Assembly (NCBI GenBank): GCA_963735445.1
Contig: CAVTLC010000011.1
Location: forward strand, 1 to 64,000
DNA length: 64,000 nucleotides
Source: AP-15 sp963735445
GTDB lineage: Bacteria; Pseudomonadota; Alphaproteobacteria; ATCC43930; CGMCC-115725
Direction: 5' to 3'
Shown here one piece after another: positions 46,484 to 53,924 of the stretch (position 1 is the stretch's first letter; each line of letters begins with the position of its first letter). A program made the translations under genes and the position numbers. The notes below the pieces were generated by a model. That model saw nothing but the letters and a program-made list of their open reading frames with translations, did no database searches and had not been told where the DNA came from.

Positions 46484-48013
46484 GTGGTGAGACTTGCAGT
46501 CGAACAAGCACCTATCTTAAACTCGCTGAAGTTGGACAGCTTGGGGGCAGCTTCGCGTCCCGCAGTCGGGGAGAAAAAGCGGTTGGGTGCTGTGGGAGGA
46601 AAGCACGGCGGGCCCTCTCGCATCGGCAAAATTTTTGGTTGTCTTTGCGGCCTTATTTTTCTTGCGGTGACGTTGGCAACAGCGCAGGCGCCTGCGCAAG
46701 ACCTTTCCGGCACCGAACACTCGCGTCTTGAATCCCAGAAGTCGGCTCTGTTTCAGCAGATGCTGCGCAACCCAGCCAATCTCGACGCTACCTTTGCTTA
46801 TGCTGACGTTGCCGCCCGCCTGGGCGATTACGAGGCAGCGGTGTCAGCGCTCGACCGAATGCTGCTGTTTAATCCAAATTTACCACGGGTTCAGCTCGAA
46901 ATCGGGGCGCTTTACTTTCGCATGGGGTCGTACGATTTGGCTCGCGATTATTTTACGCGAGCAGCCGCGGCCAATCCCCCACCCGCAGTGCGTGAGCGCA
47001 TTGCTGACTATCTGGCGCAGATCGAAAAGGCGACGGCACGCCATCACCTGTCCGGGTACGTCTTTCTGGGCGGGCAGTATCAGAGCGATGCCAACGTAGC
47101 CCCCGGCTCCCCGTTGATTTTATCACCGATCGGTCCGGTCCTGCTCAACAGCCAATTTGCGAAGCAGCCCTCTGGCAGTGTGTTCGCGAGCGGGTCGCTT
47201 TTGTACAGCTATGACCTTGGAGACCAGCGCCGCGATTCGATCGACGTCACCGCTGTCGGTTATCTAAATCACTATTTCAATTCGAATGTGAGCCGGCTCG
47301 ACCTCGAGCTGCTGGAAGTGACCGCGGGGCCGCGCATCAACTTTCCAAACGGGGGGTTGCTCGGCAGTATTGCGGCATCAGTCAAACCCTACGCGATCGG
47401 TGACGAAGTTGGATTGGGCGAGGCGCAATACTTCGCGGCTGGCGGCGCCGGACTCGAATACGACGAGACGGTTTGGAACGACATGCTGCTAAAGACGGTG
47501 TTTGAGTTTCGCCACAAAAACTTTACCAATACACCGGACCGGCCGCTGTCGACCGGGCTCAACGGTAACGACAAGCTGGTCAGCTTCTCTGCAACAAAGC
47601 CGGTTGCCGAGAATGCAGCGTTAAATCTGGAGTTTGACTACCTAAATCAATCGACTGCTCTTAATTATTACACGAACTCGACCTATGCAGTGATCGGCGC
47701 TTACCGCATGCACTACAATGCTCCCCTTAAACTGATACCCTATCCGTGGGAGACCTCGCTATTCCTTGGCCGTGCCTGGAGCATCTACGCCGCGCCGGAT
47801 CCGTGTTGCAACACCAGCAGCGATCCCGATCTTTTCTTTTCGACGAGTAACCAACTGACCCAGCGCTGGCGGTTTGGCGTCACCCAAGCCATACCAGTGT
47901 CTCGCCGTATTGCGATCGTGCTGCAATTGGAACGCGATATCGTCTCATCGAACTTGCCGATTTACGAATATACCAGCAATTCGGTCTTGCTCGGCCCGCA
48001 AATCCGCTTTTAG
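46484..48013 (+). CDS. TPR protein with predicted C-terminal outer-membrane beta-barrel
   Basis: Up to 509 residues. After a signal sequence (IGKIFGCLCGLIFLAVTLA, about 47-66) come two or three tetratricopeptide repeats (about 75-175: YADVAARLGDYEAAVSALDR; ALYFRMGSYDLARDYF). The rest is alternating polar/aromatic beta-strand sequence ending in a Phe (LLGPQIRF), the mark of outer-membrane barrels. The architecture recalls Slam/DUF560 proteins. The GTG start at 46484 is uncertain; a GTG just ahead of the signal segment may be used. It is divergent from the ligase gene. No adjacent substrate lipoprotein was found. Confidence 0.7.
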   Translation: MVRLAVEQAPILNSLKLDSLGAASRPAVGEKKRLGAVGGKHGGPSRIGKIFGCLCGLIFLAVTLATAQAPAQDLSGTEHSRLESQKSALFQQMLRNPANLDATFAYADVAARLGDYEAAVSALDRMLLFNPNLPRVQLEIGALYFRMGSYDLARDYFTRAAAANPPPAVRERIADYLAQIEKATARHHLSGYVFLGGQYQSDANVAPGSPLILSPIGPVLLNSQFAKQPSGSVFASGSLLYSYDLGDQRRDSIDVTAVGYLNHYFNSNVSRLDLELLEVTAGPRINFPNGGLLGSIAASVKPYAIGDEVGLGEAQYFAAGGAGLEYDETVWNDMLLKTVFEFRHKNFTNTPDRPLSTGLNGNDKLVSFSATKPVAENAALNLEFDYLNQSTALNYYTNSTYAVIGAYRMHYNAPLKLIPYPWETSLFLGRAWSIYAAPDPCCNTSSDPDLFFSTSNQLTQRWRFGVTQAIPVSRRIAIVLQLERDIVSSNLPIYEYTSNSVLLGPQIRF

Positions 48014-48273
48014 CCCTTTGGATCCCGCAGTTGATGAAGGGTTTCGCAGGACGGGCAGATCGACGCGGCCATGGTCGAACCCGACACAGGCGCGGGGGGT
48101 CTCCTGGGATCAGCCGCGGAAGGACCGCGCCGACATCCCAATGCCGACTCTGATCGCCGAAGCCAATTCGCGGGAGAGCGGCACGAGTGTGCAGACTCGC
48201 CTTGGCGAGGTGCCGCTCAAACAGCGATCCAGGTGATCGGGCCCTGCGCTGGCGCGCCCGATCTGGCCTCACA

Positions 48274-48504
48274 CTAACGGCCTGGAGCGGTCGACTTGCC
48301 TTTCCCCTTTTCGGGCGGGTTATGCGTGTGATGGCTGTCGCGCTCGCCACCACCACCGGAAACCCGGCTGTGACGGGTATTGGTCGGCTGTCCCGGCGCC
48401 GGTCCGGAATGATGCGGAGCTTCGGGTTTGGTGGCGTCCTGCTGGCTGCTGCCGGGTCCGCCATGCGAGCGATCGGCCGCTGGCGTTTTGGTGCTGTTCG
48501 ACAT
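48274..48504 (-). CDS. Small hydrophilic hypothetical protein
   Basis: A 76-residue low-complexity protein (rich in Ser, Gly, His, Pro, Lys; MSNSTKTPAADRSHGG start) with no hydrophobic core, probably disordered. It starts one base after the stop of the small gene upstream, with GGACC shortly ahead. No family recognised. Composition and arrangement suggest a partner of the next gene, perhaps stress-related; that is a guess. Confidence 0.45.
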   Translation of the reverse strand: MSNSTKTPAADRSHGGPGSSQQDATKPEAPHHSGPAPGQPTNTRHSRVSGGGGERDSHHTHNPPEKGKGKSTAPGR

Positions 48505-48505
48505 T

Positions 48506-48703
48506 TCAGCGGTCCTGCTGATAGCCCTGATTCCGCGTATTAGCCGCGATATTGCCTTGTCGCCCCTGCTTATCGATGTTGCGGTTGCGCGCCTCAGCCG
48601 CATCGCTGGCGAGGTCGGATGGTTTCTCGCCGGAGGCTAGATCGCCCGGTGCCTTGTCGGAGCGCCCGGCCGGCGGCACAGGCGGCAGGTCCTTTTTCGA
48701 CAT
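48506..48703 (-). CDS. Small conserved hydrophilic protein
   Basis: A 65-residue polar protein starting MSKKDLPPVPPAGRSDK and ending GNIAANTRNQGYQQDR. I recognise this start-end pattern (KDLPPVPP and an NxxNQGYQQDR tail) from small hypothetical proteins common in alphaproteobacteria. It has no membrane helix. It is followed directly by another small hydrophilic gene. Function unknown. Confidence 0.65.
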   Translation of the reverse strand: MSKKDLPPVPPAGRSDKAPGDLASGEKPSDLASDAAEARNRNIDKQGRQGNIAANTRNQGYQQDR

Positions 48704-48993
48704 TGCTAGTCCTCACCTAACTTAGTTGAACAGTTGAGCCGTGGACTGCTTGGCCGCGGGCGTCGGGCGTTGCCGAAATTCTTCGCCAAGCCGCCACGGA
48801 GCCGCTCATTTCACGACGCCCTCGTTGATCGCCCGATCATCTGCTCGGTAAAACGCAGACCCTCACCAAACGTCCCAACATCTGTCTGCCGCGGGTCGCG
48901 GCGCCGGCGCGATTTGGTCGGGGCTGAGGCTTCAACCAGTGCTCGGTCTATCTTGGCTGGAACTGTCTCACTGCGCCGGCGTTCCGGAAGGTC

Positions 48994-50247
48994 TTGGATC
49001 AACTGGAGACGCACTTGGGCTTGCGAGATCTTGATGGGCTGGGCGTGTCACACTCATCGGCTTCGGGTTTCGGGCTGCGCGGGCATTGCCTCGTCTGTCT
49101 TTCTCACTTGCGCTGGGGTCTGGTTTTCCAACGGCCGCAGCACCTGATGACCCGTTTCGCCCGCTCGATGCCAGTTCTGTATATCGAAGAGGCGGTCTTT
49201 GAGGGGCGCAAGCCTCCGTATCTCGCGAGCTATGCTCTCGGCGAGAATCTGACCGTCTTTGTCCCGCATATGCCTGAAGACTTGCCCCTGGCAACTGCGG
49301 CTGCAGAACAGCGGCGGCTAGTGATGAACCTTCTCTGCCTGCAGGAGGTGGAGCGCCCGATCCTCTGGTTTTACACACCGATGGCATTGCAATATGCCGA
49401 CGCAATCACGCCCGCAGCCACTGTTTATGACTGCATGGACGAGTTGTCGGCCTTCAAGGACGCTCCGGCGGAACTGCATCGGCTCGAAGCCGAACTCCTC
49501 CAGCAAGCCGATGTCGTCTTCACTGGCGGAATCAGCCTCTATGAGGCGAAACGGGCTCGGCATCCAAACGTGCATGCGTTTCCGAGCGCAGTCGACGCCG
49601 AGCATTTCGGCAAGGCGCGCGGTCGGTTGCCAGACCCTGCGGATCAGGAGCCGATTGGACGCCCACGGCTCGGCTTTTGTGGTGTTATCGATGAGCGGCT
49701 CGATTGTGAACTGGTCGCTTCGCTGGCTCGCCTGCGCCCCGACTGGCAGCTGATTTTTGTCGGGCCAGTGGTCAAGATCGACCCTGCCAGCCTGCCGCGC
49801 GCTGCCAATATTCACTATCTCGGCGGCAAGACTTACGATCAATTGCCGGGTTATATGGCGAACTGGGATATTGCGTTGATGCCGTTCGCCAGGAATGAGG
49901 CGACGCGATTTATCAGCCCGACCAAAACGCCTGAATACCTTGCCGCCGGGAAGCCGGTGGTCTCGACCCCGATTACCGACGTGGTGCGTCGCTGGGGCGG
50001 TCTCGAAGCGGTGCATATCGCCGAAACGCCGATGGAATTTATTGCCGCGGCGGACGCTGCGCTGGATCTAGCCAGAAATGGTCACACCTGGCTCGAAGAA
50101 GTCGATCGCGAGCTCGCCGAAATCTCGTGGGAACGCACCTGGGCGCAGATGGCGGCACTGGTCGAAACGGCCGCAAGACGCCGAGACGCGAGAGGCGCAC
50201 CCGAAGAGGTGATTGTCGCAAAGCCAAATCCGGTTACGACCGGGTAG
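48994..50247 (+). CDS. Glycosyltransferase family protein (GT-B fold)
   Basis: Up to 417 residues. The N-terminal region has CLSHLRWGLVFQRPQHLM, typical of a family of bacterial glycosyltransferases in exopolysaccharide loci. The C-terminal half has RLGFCGVIDERLDCELV and ALMPFARNEATRFISPTKTPEYLAAGKPVVSTPI, the nucleotide-sugar binding block with the EYLAAGKP motif of GT4-like enzymes. The start is uncertain: TTG at 48994, or GTG at 49045, both lacking a strong ribosome binding site. It precedes glf and the galactose genes, so it may use UDP-galactofuranose or UDP-galactose. 50248-50535 has no gene; GTATAATG at 50399 looks like a -10 box without a good -35. Confidence 0.82.
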   Translation: MDQLETHLGLRDLDGLGVSHSSASGFGLRGHCLVCLSHLRWGLVFQRPQHLMTRFARSMPVLYIEEAVFEGRKPPYLASYALGENLTVFVPHMPEDLPLATAAAEQRRLVMNLLCLQEVERPILWFYTPMALQYADAITPAATVYDCMDELSAFKDAPAELHRLEAELLQQADVVFTGGISLYEAKRARHPNVHAFPSAVDAEHFGKARGRLPDPADQEPIGRPRLGFCGVIDERLDCELVASLARLRPDWQLIFVGPVVKIDPASLPRAANIHYLGGKTYDQLPGYMANWDIALMPFARNEATRFISPTKTPEYLAAGKPVVSTPITDVVRRWGGLEAVHIAETPMEFIAAADAALDLARNGHTWLEEVDRELAEISWERTWAQMAALVETAARRRDARGAPEEVIVAKPNPVTTG

Positions 50248-50535
50248 CGACTGATCATCGACACTAGGCCGCATCGCCCGCGCGCATGCTGCTTTCAGTA
50301 CCGCGCTATTCAACTCGGCGACTTCTAGCGGATCGATCAACAGTGATTCTGCCATCTCATTGAGCAATTTCTATGCCGGAGGCAGGAACCGGTTGCCCCG
50401 TATAATGTTTCTGTAAGCCGGGTCGGACTGCTTCTTATCAATCTGACGGGCCGGCGCAGAGTTGGCCCAAAGTCTCCGGCATATCGCCCGACATGTGGAA
50501 AGGATTCGTTTTGCTAGCCCTCAACGGAGCGCACT

Positions 50536-51690
50536 GTGTTTGATTGGCTGGTGGTCGGCGCCGGCTTTGCGGGAAGCGTCATTGCCGAGCGGCTGGCGAG
50601 CCAGCGCGATGAAAAGGTGCTCTTGATCGACCGGCGGCCGCATATCGGCGGCAATGCCTACGATCGTCACAACAAGGCTGGGATCCTGATCCACCAATAC
50701 GGCCCGCATATCTTCCATACCAACAGCAAGACCGTTTTTGATTATTTGTCGAATTTCACCGCATGGCGGCCCTACGAGCATCGCGTGCTGGCCGAGGTAG
50801 ACGGCATGCAGTTGCCGATCCCGATCAATCTCGACACCATCAATCGGCTCTACGGACTTTCCCTGACCTCGATCGAGCTCGAAGGCTGGCTCGCCGCCCG
50901 CGCCGAACCGGTCGAGGAGATCCGCACCGCCGAGGACGTCGTCGTCAGCACAGTCGGACGCGAGCTTTACGAGAAATTTTTCCGCGGCTACACAAAAAAG
51001 CAATGGGGTGTCGACCCCTCGGAGCTCGACAAATCGGTGACCGCTCGGGTGCCGACGCGCACCAATACCGATGACCGCTATTTCGGCGACAAGTACCAGT
51101 TCATGCCCGCCGCCGGGTTCACCCGGATGTTCGAGCAAATAGTCGATCACCCCAATATCGAGATCATGCTGGACACGGATTATCGCGACCTGACCCCCAG
51201 CGTTCGCTATCAGCAGTTAATCTTTACCGGGCCGATCGATGAATATTTTGGTTATTGCTACGGCAAGCTGCCCTACCGCTCGCTCTCATTCAAGCATGTA
51301 ACGCTGGATAAGCCATGGCACCAATCGGTCGCAGTGGTGAATTACCCGCAGACCAATGATTATACCCGGGTTACCGAATACAAGCACCTGACCGGTCAGC
51401 AGCACGCGCAGACCAGCCTGACCTATGAATACCCGTCCGACAAAGGCGACCCCTACTATCCGATTCCGCGTCCTGAGAATGCCGAGCTCTTCAAGCGCTA
51501 CGAGAGCCTGGCGTTGGCAACCAAAGGCGTTTGGTTCGTCGGACGGCTTGCCACCTATCGCTACTACAATATGGACCAGGTCGTCGGCCAGGCGCTGGCG
51601 ACCTTCCGCCGGATCGACGAGAGCCTAGGCAAGCGGTCGCCGCCGGTCCAGAAGGGCATGAGCAGCGGCGAGTTGGAGTTTGCCGATTGA
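50536..51690 (+). CDS. glf: UDP-galactopyranose mutase
   Basis: A 384-residue FAD enzyme that converts UDP-galactopyranose to UDP-galactofuranose, the donor for galactofuranose glycans. The N-terminus WLVVGAGFAGSVIAERLA has the FAD dinucleotide motif (Gly8-x-Gly10). IGGNAYDRHNKAGILIHQYG follows, then HIFHTNSK and FRGYTKKQWG, YRSLSFKHV and WFVGRLATYRYYNMDQVVGQ, diagnostic of the family. Start GTG at 50536. It overlaps the next gene by 4 bases (TTGA), so the two are translated together. Confidence 0.95.
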   Translation: MFDWLVVGAGFAGSVIAERLASQRDEKVLLIDRRPHIGGNAYDRHNKAGILIHQYGPHIFHTNSKTVFDYLSNFTAWRPYEHRVLAEVDGMQLPIPINLDTINRLYGLSLTSIELEGWLAARAEPVEEIRTAEDVVVSTVGRELYEKFFRGYTKKQWGVDPSELDKSVTARVPTRTNTDDRYFGDKYQFMPAAGFTRMFEQIVDHPNIEIMLDTDYRDLTPSVRYQQLIFTGPIDEYFGYCYGKLPYRSLSFKHVTLDKPWHQSVAVVNYPQTNDYTRVTEYKHLTGQQHAQTSLTYEYPSDKGDPYYPIPRPENAELFKRYESLALATKGVWFVGRLATYRYYNMDQVVGQALATFRRIDESLGKRSPPVQKGMSSGELEFAD

Positions 51691-53924
51691 GCTACATAAG
51701 CGAGGCGGCGCGGCCTGATCTCAGCGCTGTCGCGCCGGAAGCCGGTCTCCGCGCTCCAACGATCGAAATCTGGGGCGGAATCGAGTGCACAATTACCCGG
51801 GTGCACAACACCTTCCGCAACCAGCTTTTGGAGACCGGCCACAGTCATCGACCGGAAGACTTGGATGCGATCGCCGAACTGGGGCTTCGCGTTTTGCGAT
51901 ACCCGGTGCTTTGGGAGCAGGTGGCTCCGGACCACCCTAACTGCACCAATTGGGACTGGCACGACGCCCGGCTCGCGCGGCTTGCCGGTCTGGGGATCAC
52001 GCCGATCGCTGGGCTCGTCCATCATGGCGGCGGCCCGCATTACACAAATCTGCTCGATCCCGAATTTCCCGAGCTGCTGGCCCAGTACGCGGCAATGGTT
52101 GCCCGCCGTTATCCGGGCATCGAGATGTTTACGCCGGTCAATGAGCCGCTGACCACGGCGCGCTTCAGTTGCCTCTACGGGCACTGGTATCCGCATCACA
52201 AGAACACCGCGGATTTCCTTCGAGCGCTGGTGAATGAGTGTTATGGCACGGCGTTGGCGATGCGGGCCATCCGGCAGGTCACCCCGCAAGCGCGCCTGAT
52301 CCAAACCGAAGACATTGGAAGAACCTACAGTACGCCGCTGCTGCGGGCTCAGGCAGAGTACGAGAACGACCGCCGCTGGCTCAGCCTCGATCTGTTATGC
52401 GGGCGGCTCAATCCGCATCACCCCTGGTATCAGGCATTTGTCGGCGCTGGGGTCCCCGAGAGGATTCTCCACGATCTGGCCGAACTCCCCTGTGCGCCCG
52501 ATGTTATCGGGCTGAATTACTATCTGACGACCGACCGGTTTCTCGATCATCGGCTGAAGCGCTATCCGCGCACCACGTGGGGCGGCAACGGGCGGCAAGC
52601 TTATGCGGATGTCGAGGCGGTGCGCATCGCCCGAAACGATATCCAGACCGGCAGCGCCGCCCGTCTGCGAGAGGTCTGGGAGCGATACCGATTGCCCGTC
52701 GCGGTGACGGAGGTACACGCCGGCTGCACCCGCGAAGAGCAGCTGCGGTGGCTGTTGGATGGCTATGACGGCGCTGTCAGGCTGCGCAGCGACGGGATCA
52801 ATGTCCGCGCGGTGACTGTCTGGGCATTAATCGGAGCGGTCGATTGGAACTCCCTCCTGACGCGCCGGGAGGGCCACTATGAAAGCGGGGCCTTTCATGC
52901 CGGACACGGGAACCGCCCGCGTCCAACGGCGCTCGCCAAGGCGATCGTTTCGCTGGCGTCGGGCCGCCGGCATGATCATCCCGTGCTGGATACCCCGGGT
53001 TGGTGGCGCCGCAACACGCGCTTTTTTTGCCAACCGCGACACGCCGCTCCGGAGAGGAGAACCATGGCTCGCGAGTTATTGATTACCGGCGCCACCGGTA
53101 CGCTTGGACGCGCGCTGACCCGCATTTGTGCTTTGCGCGGGTTGCAGCACCACATCACCAGCCGGTCGGAACTCGACATCGCCGAGCCGAGTTCGCTCGA
53201 AGCGGCGCTCGATCGGCATCGGCCTTGGGCGGTCATCAACACTGCGGGGTATGTTCGCGTCGCTGATGCCGAGAAAGAGCCCGATCGCTGCTTTCGCGAA
53301 AACACGGTGGGTGCAGCGGCTCTTGCGCGCGCCTGCAACAGGCTCGGGATCCCATTCGTCACGTTTTCTTCGGACTTGGTGTTCGATGGGCGGCTCGGGC
53401 GACCGTATGTCGAGACCGATGTGCCGTGCCCGGCCTCCGTCTACGGCGCGAGCAAGGCAGAGGCTGAACGGCAGGTGCTCGAAATTTATCCAGACGCGCT
53501 GATCGCACGCACCAGCGCCTTTTTCGGGCCGTGGGACCAATATAACTTCGTTTACCACACGCTCTGCGCCCTAGCCGCCGGCCGCGAAGTCAGCGCCGCT
53601 GCAGATATCGTGATTTCGCCAACCTATGTACCGGATCTCGTTAACGCGTCGCTCGATCTGTTGATCGACGGAGAGACCGGGATCTGGCACCTCGCCAACC
53701 GCGGTGCGGTTTCCTGGGGTGAGCTGGCGAGGTTGGTGGCGGCGCGCGCCGGTTTTGACCCCGATCGAGTGATGCTTACCCGCGGTGATGACCCGCCGGT
53801 AAGCACGGCGATGAACAGTGTGCGCGGCGAGATACTGCCGCCGCTCGACTCGGCACTCGACCGGTTCTTTAGGGAGAGCGAGATCGCATGGCGGCCAGCG
53901 AGCGATCGATCAGGCTCGCAATGA
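51687..53924 (+). CDS. Fusion of a GH1-like glycosyl hydrolase and an RmlD-like sugar-nucleotide reductase
   Basis: A 745-residue two-enzyme protein. Residues about 20-440 resemble a family 1 beta-glycosidase: the general acid/base Glu153 is in TPVNEPLTTA and the presumed nucleophile Glu342 in VAVTEVHAG. Residues 460-745 are an RmlD-type short-chain dehydrogenase (LLITGATGTLGRALTR for NAD(P), then FSSDLVFDG and YGASKAEAE with the catalytic Tyr-Lys). An internal ATG at 53064 has a good AGGAG ahead, so the reductase could also be made alone. The first start is TTG at 51687, overlapping glf. Its 3' end overlaps the convergent GH2 gene by 56 bases. The substrate pairing of the domains is not known. 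Confidence 0.82.
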   Translation: MSYISEAARPDLSAVAPEAGLRAPTIEIWGGIECTITRVHNTFRNQLLETGHSHRPEDLDAIAELGLRVLRYPVLWEQVAPDHPNCTNWDWHDARLARLAGLGITPIAGLVHHGGGPHYTNLLDPEFPELLAQYAAMVARRYPGIEMFTPVNEPLTTARFSCLYGHWYPHHKNTADFLRALVNECYGTALAMRAIRQVTPQARLIQTEDIGRTYSTPLLRAQAEYENDRRWLSLDLLCGRLNPHHPWYQAFVGAGVPERILHDLAELPCAPDVIGLNYYLTTDRFLDHRLKRYPRTTWGGNGRQAYADVEAVRIARNDIQTGSAARLREVWERYRLPVAVTEVHAGCTREEQLRWLLDGYDGAVRLRSDGINVRAVTVWALIGAVDWNSLLTRREGHYESGAFHAGHGNRPRPTALAKAIVSLASGRRHDHPVLDTPGWWRRNTRFFCQPRHAAPERRTMARELLITGATGTLGRALTRICALRGLQHHITSRSELDIAEPSSLEAALDRHRPWAVINTAGYVRVADAEKEPDRCFRENTVGAAALARACNRLGIPFVTFSSDLVFDGRLGRPYVETDVPCPASVYGASKAEAERQVLEIYPDALIARTSAFFGPWDQYNFVYHTLCALAAGREVSAAADIVISPTYVPDLVNASLDLLIDGETGIWHLANRGAVSWGELARLVAARAGFDPDRVMLTRGDDPPVSTAMNSVRGEILPPLDSALDRFFRESEIAWRPASDRSGSQ

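Noticed and set aside
48014..48273. Short plus-strand frames resembling integrase or transposase ends
   Set aside because: Composition is biased by GC content, frames overlap in conflict, and no conserved motif is present.
48811..49014. 67-codon minus-strand ORF ahead of the glycosyltransferase
   Set aside because: No ribosome binding site or motif; overlaps the start region of the glycosyltransferase gene on the other strand.
50395..50406. Promoter for glf (GTATAATG)
   Set aside because: A good -10-like hexamer exists but no matching -35 at 16-18 bases, so it is mentioned only with the gene and not listed as a promoter.
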